Of a stretch of 64,000 nucleotides of DNA, positions 27,174 to 36,000 are shown piece by piece; positions within the stretch are counted from its first letter, which is position 1, and every line of letters begins with the position of its first letter. Source of the DNA: RUG11783 sp964599695 (GTDB lineage: Bacteria; Bacillota; Clostridia; Oscillospirales; Ruminococcaceae). The notes under the pieces are model-generated. The model was not told the DNA's origin. It saw only the letters and a program-made list of their open reading frames with translations, and did no database searches. Location of the stretch: contig CAZRGP010000001.1 in NCBI GenBank assembly GCA_964599695.1, positions 111,597-175,596 of the forward strand, given 5' to 3'. The translations under genes and the position numbers were made by a program.

Positions 27174-28046
27174 TTACTCTGCTTGCCAAAGTTTTTTCAC
27201 TTCAGCATGCTTCGTTATTTCTCCTAATGCGATAAATCTGTCATTGTTGTAGACTCTGACTCTTGTTCCTGGACCGTAATGGTTATTCGTTCTTTCCTCA
27301 GGAAACAGGAAACCATTCATGAACAGCCTGGTGAGATTATCATCAAGTGAAAGGATAGGATAAGAAGTAAAAAGCTTCTCAGGTTCGACCAAATAACCTT
27401 CCTTATTCTCCGCCTTCTCCAGTTCCTTCAGCGTGACTGCGTTTTCAATAAACAGTCCGCAAGCCTTTGTCCTCTCAAGAGCAGTCAGGTGAGCAAAGCA
27501 TCCGCACACCGCTGCCATATCCTCCGCAAGCGTGCGAATATATGTTCCCGCTGAGCATCGCACCCTTATCCTGGATGAGTTTCTCTTAATATCAATAACT
27601 TCGATTCCGTAAATGTGAATCAATCGGGGTTGTCTGTCCACGGTCTGCCCCTTACGTGCCATCTCGTAAAGTGGCACTCCTCCCATTTTTACCGCGCTGT
27701 ACATCGGGGGAATCTGATGTTGATCTCCCAGAAAAGACTCAGCAGCAGCCAGCCAGTCCCTCTCATCCGGGCGGTTCTCGCTGGTACACAGGGGTTTTCC
27801 CTCTTTATCACCTGTGTCCGTCCGTGTACCGAAAGCGATGTCTGCTATATATTCCTTGTCCGTATCCGGAAGATACTGGATCAGTTTTGTCGCCCTTCCC
27901 AAAAAGACGGGAAGGACGCCGGTAGCCATGGGATCCAATGTCCCGGAATGACCGGCTTTTTCTTTCAAAAAAAGTCTGCTAACGGCCCGCACCGCTTCAA
28001 AAGAAGTGCAGCCTGCAGACTTATTGAGAACGATGATCCCGTTCAA
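27174..28046 (-). CDS. truB: tRNA pseudouridine(55) synthase
   Basis: 290 residues; makes pseudouridine-55 in the T loop of tRNAs. The N-terminus NGIIVLNKSAGCTSFEAV and the catalytic GHSGTLDPMATGVLPV (catalytic Asp in GTLDP) are diagnostic. I place the start at TTG 28046, which overlaps the nrnA stop (TTGA) and has CAGGAG upstream; a longer in-frame extension to 28301 has no family similarity and would lie wholly inside nrnA. Confidence 0.93.
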   Translation of the reverse strand: MNGIIVLNKSAGCTSFEAVRAVSRLFLKEKAGHSGTLDPMATGVLPVFLGRATKLIQYLPDTDKEYIADIAFGTRTDTGDKEGKPLCTSENRPDERDWLAAAESFLGDQHQIPPMYSAVKMGGVPLYEMARKGQTVDRQPRLIHIYGIEVIDIKRNSSRIRVRCSAGTYIRTLAEDMAAVCGCFAHLTALERTKACGLFIENAVTLKELEKAENKEGYLVEPEKLFTSYPILSLDDNLTRLFMNGFLFPEERTNNHYGPGTRVRVYNNDRFIALGEITKHAEVKKLWQAE

Positions 28047-28996
28047 CTGTTCATCTCCTGTTTGATGATCTTGCACATGGCAACCTTGATATCGAACGGT
28101 GTTCCGGAGCACTCGCATCCCGCAGCAAAAGTGTGTCCGCCGCCGCCGAAATAACTGCAGATCTTCGCAGCATTCAGATACTTGGTCCGGACAGAGATTT
28201 TCCAGTTGCCATTCGGACGCTCCCGAAGTGTGATTCCGGCTTCCACGCCCTCCACACTTTTGGGGAGACTGGCAAGCCCTTCGATATCGCTCTCCAGACA
28301 CCCTGTCTCATCCATCATTTCGCGGGTAATGGTAATAAAGCAGATCTTTCCACCTTCCGTGAACTCAATACCGTCCAGCACACGACGCTCGATCTCGATC
28401 CTTGCCCTGGACTTCTGCTCGAAGAACAGCTGGTTGAGGTTTGCAATATCCACTCCGAGATCAGCGAGTTTTGCGGCACGCATATGACTGTCCGGAGTTG
28501 TGTTGTTGAACCGAAAACAACCGGTGTCAGTGGAAAGCCCAACATAGATGCAACTTCCGATATATGGAGTGATCGTACCGCCAAAAGCGAGAATCACATC
28601 CATAACGATCTCTGCACAACTGGCAGACTGTGCCAGTACAAGGGATTCCTTGGCAAAACCAGTGTTGGTCCCGTGATGATCTATGGCAAGATCCACATTA
28701 TCGCCAAGGTGCTTGGTCTCCTTCGGAAGAAGATGGACACCCGCAATATCTACCGAAATGATGTGCTCCGGTTCAAAATCCTCATCTTCATAGGAGTCGA
28801 TCAGAACATGATAACAACTGGAAAGCTCACCGGACCAGGTAGCCCGGACCTTCTTTCCCTTCTGTCTCAACCCAGCAGTCAATGCCAAAGCGGATCCAAT
28901 CGCATCTCCGTCTGGAAGATTATGCGTCAGGATCAGTATCCTGTCCATCTCCATCAGACGATCCGCCGTCTGTTGGATTGTCAGTTCCTTCGTCAT
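28043..28996 (-). CDS. nrnA: DHH-family oligoribonuclease / pAp phosphatase
   Basis: 317-residue cytoplasmic phosphoesterase that degrades very short RNAs and, in related enzymes, dephosphorylates 3'-phosphoadenosine-5'-phosphate. The DHH domain shows THNLPDGDAIGSALAL, the metal-binding Asp in SVDIAG, and AIDHHGTN; the DHHA1 domain ends with FGGGGHTFAAGCE. An AAAGGG ribosome site precedes ATG 28996, so the gene starts 77 nt inside the end of rbfA in another frame. It sits between rbfA and truB, the standard order. Confidence 0.94.
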   Translation of the reverse strand: MTKELTIQQTADRLMEMDRILILTHNLPDGDAIGSALALTAGLRQKGKKVRATWSGELSSCYHVLIDSYEDEDFEPEHIISVDIAGVHLLPKETKHLGDNVDLAIDHHGTNTGFAKESLVLAQSASCAEIVMDVILAFGGTITPYIGSCIYVGLSTDTGCFRFNNTTPDSHMRAAKLADLGVDIANLNQLFFEQKSRARIEIERRVLDGIEFTEGGKICFITITREMMDETGCLESDIEGLASLPKSVEGVEAGITLRERPNGNWKISVRTKYLNAAKICSYFGGGGHTFAAGCECSGTPFDIKVAMCKIIKQEMNS

Positions 28997-29330
28997 GATT
29001 CAGCCCTTTCAATATGCTGTCGATCCGGTTGTAATAGTCGACCGAATCGTCCGGAATGAATTCCAGCGCAGGGATCTTCCGGATATTCATGGTATGCGCC
29101 AGTTCCGTCTTGATATAGCCTTCTGCTTTTTTCAAGACATTACAGGCTTCCGCAGCAGCGTCACCGCCGCTGATTGAAGCAATGTAGACTTTCGCGTAAT
29201 TCAGGTCAGGAGTGACCTTCACACGGACAACTTCAAGAAAAGAAATCCTGGGGTCTTTCATCTTCGAAATGCACAGCGCAAGCTCTCTTCTGAAGTCTGA
29301 ATTGATCCGCTCAGAACGATGGGATGGCAT
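28920..29330 (-). CDS. rbfA: 30S ribosome-binding factor RbfA
   Basis: 136 residues; binds pre-30S subunits and helps mature 16S rRNA. The KH-like fold is recognisable from RSERINSDFRRELALCISKMKDPRI, VTPDLNYAKVYIAS and LRHTMNIRKIPALEF-like AHTMNIRKIPALEFIPDDSVDYYNRIDSIL. The final 25 residues are an acidic Asp/Gly/Ser tail encoded in the overlap with nrnA, beyond the usual family end. It starts 3 bp after the infB stop. Confidence 0.95.
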   Translation of the reverse strand: MPSHRSERINSDFRRELALCISKMKDPRISFLEVVRVKVTPDLNYAKVYIASISGGDAAAEACNVLKKAEGYIKTELAHTMNIRKIPALEFIPDDSVDYYNRIDSILKGLNHDEGTDNPTDGGSSDGDGQDTDPDA

Positions 29331-29333
29331 ATC

Positions 29334-31811
29334 TTACTCCCTGTACTCTTCTTTCTTGTACGCCTCAAGGATGTCGCCTTCCTTGATGTCGTTGAATTTT
29401 CCGAGGGAAATACCGCACTCATAGCCGGAAGAAACCTCGCGGACATCGTCCTTGAATCTCTTCAGAGATGCGATCTCGTCATCGTAAATAATAATGCCGT
29501 CACGAACGACACGGATAATGCTGTTTCTGGTGATAACACCTTCCCTGACGTAGCATCCTGCGATGGTTCCCACGGAACTGATCTTGTATACCTGTCGGAC
29601 TTCGGCGGAGCCGAGGTCGACTTCACGAATCTTCGGTGCAAGCATGCCCTTGAGAGCATTCTGCACATCATCAATCGCGTCGTAGATGATGCGGTACATG
29701 CGCATCTCGACGCCTTTTTCCTGTGCCTGTGTGGAAGCGGAAGCATCCGGACGGACGTTGAATCCGATAATGATCGCTCCTGAAGCATCAGCAAGCATGA
29801 TATCGCTGGCATTTACACCACCGACGCCCATATGGATGATGCGCACACGCACTTCGTCGTTGGACAATTTCTCCAAACTCTGCTTGATCGCTTCGCAGGA
29901 GCCCTGTACGTCCGCTTTGACGATGATGGGAAGTTCCTTGACTTCACCCTCAGCGATCTGATTGAACAGGTTGTCCAATGTGACTTTATGATAAGCGCGG
30001 AATTTTTCTTCCTGCTGTTCCGTTCTTCTCTGCTCGACGAGTTCACGGGCGAGTTTCTCATCCTCAACAGCGTTGAACTTGTCTCCTGCCTGCGGAACTT
30101 CTACCAGTCCGGTGATCTCAACAGGAACAGACGGGCCAGCCTCCTTGATGATCTTTCCTCTTTCATCCATCATCTGGCGGACACGGCCGACTGCCGTACC
30201 GGCGATAACGACATCTCCGTTGTGAAGGGTACCCTTCTGGACAAGGATAGTCGCGATAGGTCCGCGGCCTTTGTCCAGTCTGGACTCGATGACGGTTCCC
30301 TGTGCGGGACGGTTGGGATTGGCCTTGAGTTCCTGCATATCCGCGACCAGATTGATCATCTCAAGCAGAGTATCGATTCCCATACCGGTCTTCGCGGAAA
30401 CATTAACACAGATGACATCGCCGCCCCATTCTTCCGGTACGAGGTCATACTCAGTGAGCTGGGTCTTGACGCGCTCCGGATCTGCTTCCGGACGGTCCAT
30501 CTTGTTGAGTGCCACGATGATCGGCACATTAGCAGCCTTGGCATGGTTGATCGCTTCCACGGTCTGAGGCATGATGCCGTCATCCGCAGCGATGACCAGG
30601 ACTGCAATATCAGTAACGGATGCGCCGCGAGCACGGATCGCTGTAAACGCCTCGTGTCCGGGAGTATCCAGGAAAGTGATGGTTTTTCCACCCTGCACCA
30701 CCTGATATGCGCCGATATGCTGTGTGATTCCTCCGACCTCTCCAGCCTGAACGCGGCTGTTACGGATATAGTCCAGGATGGAGGTCTTACCATGGTCAAC
30801 GTGTCCCATAACGACAACGACTGGCGCCCTGGGCTCCATATCTTCTTCTGCATCCTGAGTGGAATCATCTTCCACAATGTTCAGTCTCTCCTCAATGGAG
30901 ACATGTACCTCACGCTCGACCTTAGCGCCGAGTTCTTCGGCGACGAGCGATGCTGTATCAAAATCAATGAGTTCCGAAATGGAAGCCATAACGCCAAGAG
31001 CCATGAGTTTTTTGATGACTGTTGTCGCGGTGACTTTCAAACGAGTAGCCAATTCGCCGACAGAGATCTCGTCCGGGATCTCGATCTTAAGCTGAGCGTG
31101 TCTTGCTTTTTCAAGCTGGAGTCTCTGAAGCTTCTGCGCTTCTGTCTCCTTTTTCTGATACTGCTGCTTCCCTTTGCTCTGACGGTTCATGAACTTCTGG
31201 CGGTTACCCTGCATATTGTTCTTTCCGCCGCGGCGCTCATTCTGATCGCGATCGCCGCCCTTTTGGGTCGCCATAACATCGAACTTTTCGTTGTATTTGC
31301 TGAGATCGACTTCCGCTGCACGGGTATCTACAACGCGCTTCTCACGCTCCTGCATGACAACGCGTGTCGTTCCCTGCTGCGCCTTATTCTCTGCCCTGCG
31401 CAGCTGCTTTTCAGCGCTCTTTTCTATATTGTGTTTTTCGGCTGGTTTGGAGTTGTTTTGTTTCTTTTGCTTATTGTTCGGGTTGGTTTTGTTCTGATTC
31501 TGTCCCTGATTCTGGGTCTTCTGCTGCTGAGGCTGCTTCTGATCCTGTCCCTTCTTCTGAACCTGCTGCTCCTTCTGAGGCACTTTTACAGGTTCCTCTT
31601 TCTTGGGTTCTTCCGGCATTGAGAAGTACGCGTCCAGGCTCTTCACCTGGTTATTTAGCGTAACCGAATTGAAGAAGAAATCCAGCTCCTCCTCAGTTAG
31701 CTGACTTGCGTGCTTCTTGTCCCCATCCAAGGTACTCAAAACCGCCAGAACATCCTTATTGGACATTCCGGTATCTTTCGCAAGATCACTTACCTTGTAC
31801 TTAATTATCAT
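29334..31811 (-). CDS. infB: Translation initiation factor IF-2
   Basis: 825 residues; GTPase that brings fMet-tRNA to the 30S subunit. Residues 1-50 form the IF2 N-terminal domain. Residues 60-240 are a long Gln/Lys/Asn-rich low-complexity linker (KKGQDQKQPQQQKTQNQGQN). A second IF2-N domain follows (ISVGELATRLKVTATTVIKKL). The G domain has GHVDHGKTSIL, DTPGHEAF and NKMD. The remainder holds domains II, III and the tRNA-binding C2 domain. It overlaps the ylxQ stop by 4 nt. Confidence 0.98.
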   Translation of the reverse strand: MIIKYKVSDLAKDTGMSNKDVLAVLSTLDGDKKHASQLTEEELDFFFNSVTLNNQVKSLDAYFSMPEEPKKEEPVKVPQKEQQVQKKGQDQKQPQQQKTQNQGQNQNKTNPNNKQKKQNNSKPAEKHNIEKSAEKQLRRAENKAQQGTTRVVMQEREKRVVDTRAAEVDLSKYNEKFDVMATQKGGDRDQNERRGGKNNMQGNRQKFMNRQSKGKQQYQKKETEAQKLQRLQLEKARHAQLKIEIPDEISVGELATRLKVTATTVIKKLMALGVMASISELIDFDTASLVAEELGAKVEREVHVSIEERLNIVEDDSTQDAEEDMEPRAPVVVVMGHVDHGKTSILDYIRNSRVQAGEVGGITQHIGAYQVVQGGKTITFLDTPGHEAFTAIRARGASVTDIAVLVIAADDGIMPQTVEAINHAKAANVPIIVALNKMDRPEADPERVKTQLTEYDLVPEEWGGDVICVNVSAKTGMGIDTLLEMINLVADMQELKANPNRPAQGTVIESRLDKGRGPIATILVQKGTLHNGDVVIAGTAVGRVRQMMDERGKIIKEAGPSVPVEITGLVEVPQAGDKFNAVEDEKLARELVEQRRTEQQEEKFRAYHKVTLDNLFNQIAEGEVKELPIIVKADVQGSCEAIKQSLEKLSNDEVRVRIIHMGVGGVNASDIMLADASGAIIIGFNVRPDASASTQAQEKGVEMRMYRIIYDAIDDVQNALKGMLAPKIREVDLGSAEVRQVYKISSVGTIAGCYVREGVITRNSIIRVVRDGIIIYDDEIASLKRFKDDVREVSSGYECGISLGKFNDIKEGDILEAYKKEEYRE

Positions 31812-32122
31812 TCCAAACCCTCCCGAATTGTTTCAGCCGATCTGCGGACCAGGTCCGCGAAATTATTATCTGTTACTGCGGCGACACCGAATCTCCATCC
31901 GAATTTCCCCGCGATATCCTGCTGCGTAAGCCGAAGTTCAAGCACCTCCGTCTGTACGCCACAACTATCCTTGACCGCACGTCTAGTCCGGTCTGATGTA
32001 TCCTCTGTTATTATGACGAGCGGCGCTCCGCTCATCACTGCGTCTTTTGACGCATCAAGGCCGATCTTCAGTTTTCCAGCTCCTCTTGCCATAGACAGAG
32101 CGGATAACGTTTTTTCCTTCAA
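31808..32122 (-). CDS. YlxQ-like L7Ae-family ribosomal-type protein
   Basis: 104 residues of the L7Ae/L30e/S12e/Gadd45 RNA-binding fold, with ALSMARGAGKLKIGLDA at the start. Homologues in this operon position bind structured RNA, probably kink-turns. Both ends overlap neighbouring genes by 4 nt (ATGA), indicating tight coupling. The function in the cell is not firmly known. Confidence 0.9.
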   Translation of the reverse strand: MKEKTLSALSMARGAGKLKIGLDASKDAVMSGAPLVIITEDTSDRTRRAVKDSCGVQTEVLELRLTQQDIAGKFGWRFGVAAVTDNNFADLVRRSAETIREGLE

Positions 32123-32388
32123 GCGTTATCCTCCTCGATCTCGACCAAGAGCTGCTCAAAGACTTCATCGCTGATCTCGCAGTCCAGTGCTTTAGAGATC
32201 GAACGTATTTTTCTGGCTCTTTTCAGGCATTCCACGCTTTTGCACACGTATGCCCCACGCCCGTTCTTTCTTCCTGTGAGATCCACTGAGATCTCCCCCT
32301 CTGGTGAACGGACAACTCTTACCAGCTCTTTCTTCGGCTTGTGCTCCCGGCATCCGAGGCACATCCTCTGCGGAATCTTCTTAGGCAT
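32119..32388 (-). CDS. rnpM: RNase P modulator RnpM (YlxR)
   Basis: 89 residues of the YlxR family. RMCLGCREHKPKKELVRVVR and GRKNGRGAYVCKSVECLKRA are its hallmark segments, with a conserved basic patch and Cys residues. The Bacillus subtilis homologue has been reported to bind RNase P RNA. It lies between nusA and ylxQ in the canonical order. Confidence 0.92.
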   Translation of the reverse strand: MPKKIPQRMCLGCREHKPKKELVRVVRSPEGEISVDLTGRKNGRGAYVCKSVECLKRARKIRSISKALDCEISDEVFEQLLVEIEEDNA

Positions 32389-32407
32389 CTATTCTCCTCT
32401 AAAGAGA

Positions 32408-33469
32408 TCATTCTTCGCCGTAATAGCCGCTTTCCGGACGGATATCGATCCTGTAGCCGGTAAGCTTTGCGGCCAGACGGGCATTCTGTCCTCTGTTGCC
32501 GATCGCAAGGGACAACTGATGATCCGGAACAGTGACACGGCATGTCTTCTGCTCCGCGTCCAGCATCTCAACGCTGACAACATTAGCAGGAGACAGGGAC
32601 TCACCAATAAACTTGACCGGATCCTCGTTCCAGAGAACGATATCGATCTTTTCTCCTCCGAGTTCTTCAACGATGTTGGCCACACGGGTTCCTCTCGGGC
32701 CGATGCAGGCACCGCGGGGATCCACATTTTCGTCTTTGGAGTAGACAGCGATCTTGGTCCTCTGTCCCGCTTCACGGGCAATGCCCATGACCTGCACAGT
32801 TCCATCGAAGATTTCAGGAACCTCATTCTCGAACAGCCTCTTGACGAGTCCGGGATGTGTGCGGGAGATCAGGATCTTCGGTCCGCGATCGGTGACTTCC
32901 ACGTCAACCACATACACCTTAATGTGCTGACCTTCAGTGAGGACTTCACCCGGAACCTGCTCATTCTTGGGAAGAACAGCTTCGCTCTTTCCAATCAGAA
33001 GAACAGCGTTACCTCTCTGGGGATCCACGCGGTTGACAACAGCGTTGACCAGTTCGCCCTGCTTGCTCTGCAGTTCCTCAAAGACCTGCATGCGCTCCGC
33101 ATCACGTATTCCCTGACGGATCACATGCTTTGCGTTTACTGCCGCGATACGTCCGAACTTCTTGACTTTTACAGGAATATCGATGACAGAACCGACTCTG
33201 CAGCGGGCACGATAGGTCTTCCCTTCCTCCAGAGTCATCTGGGTATTGGGATCCGTGACCTCTTCCACCACCTCTTTGCGGATGAAGATCTTGAATGTCT
33301 CTTCTTCCGGATCGATTTCTACATGAATGTTGTCCGCTCCGCCATAGTCGCGGCGAACAGCATGGACGATCGCTGCCTTGATTTTCTCAATGAGGCTCTC
33401 CTTGGAGACACCTTTCTCCTTGGACAACATTTCCAGAGCTTCAAAGAACTCGTTATTATTGGTTGCCAT
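32408..33469 (-). CDS. nusA: Transcription termination/antitermination factor NusA
   Basis: 353 residues. The N-terminal domain (1-125) binds RNA polymerase, an S1 domain follows (GSVIDIPVKVKKFGRIAAV region upstream), then two KH domains with KIAVYSKDENVDPRGACIGPRG and LAIGNRGQNARLAAKLTGYRIDI. It ends shortly after KH2, as in the short Gram-positive form without acidic repeats. It modulates pausing and termination. It lies 6 bp after rimP. Confidence 0.97.
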   Translation of the reverse strand: MATNNNEFFEALEMLSKEKGVSKESLIEKIKAAIVHAVRRDYGGADNIHVEIDPEEETFKIFIRKEVVEEVTDPNTQMTLEEGKTYRARCRVGSVIDIPVKVKKFGRIAAVNAKHVIRQGIRDAERMQVFEELQSKQGELVNAVVNRVDPQRGNAVLLIGKSEAVLPKNEQVPGEVLTEGQHIKVYVVDVEVTDRGPKILISRTHPGLVKRLFENEVPEIFDGTVQVMGIAREAGQRTKIAVYSKDENVDPRGACIGPRGTRVANIVEELGGEKIDIVLWNEDPVKFIGESLSPANVVSVEMLDAEQKTCRVTVPDHQLSLAIGNRGQNARLAAKLTGYRIDIRPESGYYGEE

Positions 33470-33475
33470 CTTTAT

Positions 33476-33970
33476 TTATCCCTTCTTGTTATTGAATAAG
33501 TCTTTATCGTCATTCGCCTTTGTATAGGAAATGCCGCTACGTTGCAACGTTACTATGCCTTTTTCGGTCTCCAATGAGATCGAGTCCGCGTCAAATGATT
33601 TCAGGACTCCCTCATAGTCTCTGTTTCCTGTCTCATCTGCACGTATCAGGTGGACTAAGACTTCTTTTCCCATATACACCTCATATTGTGCATCTGTTCG
33701 GATCTTCCTTCCAAGCCCAGGGGAAGAAACCTCAAAGCTGTACGCATCGGAAAGACTTGGCATAGTATCCAGGATCGGATCGATCGCTCTTGACACCTTC
33801 TCACAATCCTGGATGCCGATCCCATTCGGGCTTTCTATTGTAAGACGAAGAACCAGGTTTTGGCCCTCTTTTCCATAAAACACATCCCATAAGAGGTATC
33901 CGAGTTTTTTCACTTCCGGAGCAATCCGTTCTGTGACCTGTTCAGCAATCGGTTTTCTCTTCTCTGCCAT
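33476..33970 (-). CDS. rimP: Ribosome maturation factor RimP
   Basis: 164 residues; assists assembly of the 30S subunit. The N-terminal alpha/beta domain includes LVLRLTIESPNGIGIQDCEKVSRAIDP and the segment SFEVSSPGLGRKI, diagnostic for the family; a C-terminal SH3-like domain follows. It is the first gene of the nine-gene operon, with an AGGAGGA ribosome site. Confidence 0.95.
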   Translation of the reverse strand: MAEKRKPIAEQVTERIAPEVKKLGYLLWDVFYGKEGQNLVLRLTIESPNGIGIQDCEKVSRAIDPILDTMPSLSDAYSFEVSSPGLGRKIRTDAQYEVYMGKEVLVHLIRADETGNRDYEGVLKSFDADSISLETEKGIVTLQRSGISYTKANDDKDLFNNKKG

Positions 33971-33999
33971 GATTCCTCCTGAATATGTCCATTACGACA

Positions 34000-34023
34000 A
34001 GAGAGCGGGTCTCCCCACTCTCT
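34000..34023 (-). promoter_or_regulatory. Leader hairpin with GAGA tetraloop before rimP
   Basis: In the minus-strand transcript AGAGAGUGGG and CCCGCUCUCU pair over 10 bp around a GAGA loop, a GNRA-type tetraloop. There is no T run after it. It lies between the promoter and the rimP ribosome site and could stabilise the message or bind an operon-encoded protein. Confidence 0.55.
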
Positions 34024-34048
34024 CGGTCAACTGTCATTCAACACGTAT

Positions 34049-34077
34049 ATTGTACCTCTATAACCAGTCCTTGTCAA
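34049..34077 (-). promoter_or_regulatory. Promoter of rimP-ribF operon
   Basis: On the minus strand a perfect TTGACA (34072-34077), a 17-bp spacer and TACAAT (34049-34054). A leader of about 75 nt precedes rimP. Confidence 0.85.
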
Positions 34078-34209
34078 ATCACGAGCACTTAAATACGTTA
34101 ACTTATATAATAGATGCTTTGAAGACCTTCTGGAGCATGTGAACAACTTATACGCATCGTTTGGCTCTTCATGATATGGCACTCTTCCGTAAGCGTACAT
34201 ATCAGCATT

Positions 34210-35772
34210 TTAAGCCTTGGCCTTATACTTGACACTATTAAGCATGTCCTTTATTTTTTTCAGAAAAGTTACCTTGGCATATCTGAATTCATCCGTTTTG
34301 AAGAATACGAGAACGATACTTACATTAGTAAACACCACGCATAACAAAAGATGTATCCCAAAGCCTCCCCATCCTCTAATATCAACAGCCGCTCTTCCCA
34401 AACAATAACACAGCAATGAGTTTAATAGCGTAACGACAAAATACTTACCTATCATCTTGTAGTATTCTCTAACGGACACTCCAAACTTCTGTAAATACAT
34501 AACATGTGGTTCGTACCAAAAATTGGTTAACATGCTGCTTAATAAAGTTCCGAGCAAAACCCCGCTTATCCCTAAATTGCAGTATTTTACAAACGTTAAT
34601 GATCCCACAATATTTATTACTGCTTCTACAATACTTTTCATCTTAAACTTAGAGTATAGCCCGTAAGCCTCTGTGAAAAGAATAAATGTATTTCGAATAT
34701 ATCTGAAAAAGAAGTTAACACAAATCAAAGTGACTATAATTATCCCCAAGGTATACTCTTTGCCTATCCAAAGAGTAATAAAAGAATCTACCAAACCAAA
34801 TAAACAAGAAACTGTAAATGAAACAATCCAAAAATTTATAAACCAAATCCTTTTAAATGATCTATATACCTCTGTTTTGCTCTCCGATACCACTAAATTG
34901 CCAACACTCCCATTGAGCCCTTCAAATACTCTTTGAAATATAGTTCCAAATAAAGATGTAAACAGAAGATAATTGGAATACTTTCCCAATAGTATCGTGC
35001 TAATATACCTTGAAATAAAAATATTATCTGTTGACGACGATATCGTTCCACTTACCTTATTAAAAAAGGATCCTCTGACTTCTCGAGCTATTCTCTCAGC
35101 AGTTTCTGTGCTTAGACACTCTTTCGAGTACCTTTTCAAAAATCCATATTCTTTGTCAACATATAGCGATACTAATACATGGTTAAGTATCGTTCCAACC
35201 AAGGCAATAATTAAGTACAGAATATAATCCTTAAATATAATCAAACTTAAAATCTGGCACAGTCTCTGTAGGACGATTACTCCCATGTAGATACAAGAGG
35301 CAATATAACTTTTTTGATAAACAATAAGAATACTTCTCTTATAACTCCAAAAATAACTTAAAGAAACCGGCAACAAAAATAAAATATAAAAAAAACCAAT
35401 ATTGGGAATATTGGGGATGTCAGAAATAAGGACATCCAAAAAAGGGGTTAAACAAAGTCCGATAACAGTTATCGCAATTCCCGCAAAACAGTAGAATTTT
35501 TTGTACACTTTAAGAAGAGCGGCAACTCCCTTTTCGTCGCCCTCAACTACTGGAAGATACATAAAACTGAGGATTGCAGAGCCTACACCTAACTCTATAA
35601 GAGACAACAATGAAAGCACGTCTTGAAAGAGTCCACTCAGTCCTAGGTATTCTTCACCAAGCGAATGGATAAAAAAGGTGCGGCATACAAAAGATGTCAC
35701 ACTGAAGGTAGCCTGCTCTAAAAGAGCAAATGTACTATTCCTAATAGATTTTTGAACCCGAGAATCGGACAT
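34210..35772 (-). CDS. Polysaccharide flippase, Wzx/MATE-like (oligosaccharide flippase family)
   Basis: 520 residues with about 12-14 membrane segments. The start SIRNSTFALLEQATFSVTSFVCRTFFIHSLGEEYLGLSGLF is typical of polysaccharide transporters that flip undecaprenyl-linked repeat units. It is the last gene of the 34-52 kb polysaccharide cluster and visibly more AT-rich than the adjacent translation operon, consistent with horizontal origin. A Wzx-dependent route (rather than ABC export) is implied, since no polysaccharide ABC exporter is seen. Confidence 0.88.
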   Translation of the reverse strand: MSDSRVQKSIRNSTFALLEQATFSVTSFVCRTFFIHSLGEEYLGLSGLFQDVLSLLSLIELGVGSAILSFMYLPVVEGDEKGVAALLKVYKKFYCFAGIAITVIGLCLTPFLDVLISDIPNIPNIGFFYILFLLPVSLSYFWSYKRSILIVYQKSYIASCIYMGVIVLQRLCQILSLIIFKDYILYLIIALVGTILNHVLVSLYVDKEYGFLKRYSKECLSTETAERIAREVRGSFFNKVSGTISSSTDNIFISRYISTILLGKYSNYLLFTSLFGTIFQRVFEGLNGSVGNLVVSESKTEVYRSFKRIWFINFWIVSFTVSCLFGLVDSFITLWIGKEYTLGIIIVTLICVNFFFRYIRNTFILFTEAYGLYSKFKMKSIVEAVINIVGSLTFVKYCNLGISGVLLGTLLSSMLTNFWYEPHVMYLQKFGVSVREYYKMIGKYFVVTLLNSLLCYCLGRAAVDIRGWGGFGIHLLLCVVFTNVSIVLVFFKTDEFRYAKVTFLKKIKDMLNSVKYKAKA

Positions 35773-36000
35773 AGGTCTTTACAATCTTCCTTAAGCAACA
35801 ATAATTACAGTTTTGTATCCAAATAAGCAATTATATTCATGGTATAGAACCACATTAATTTCAGCTGCAAATTATGATTTTCACCTCATAATTAAAGACA
35901 AGATTCCAAACTAACACTATAAAACAATATGAAATGGCCACACTCCGCTAGCAACATATGCTCTGTGCTCCTGCTTGTGCCCTACTTTCTCCCTGTAGCT

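Noticed and set aside
28047..28301. N-terminal extension of truB by 85 codons
   Set aside because: It lies entirely inside nrnA in another frame, lacks family similarity, and TTG 28046 has a proper ribosome site.
29832..31622. Long plus-strand open frame (596 codons) opposite infB
   Set aside because: Antisense of IF-2 with no ribosome site or family features.
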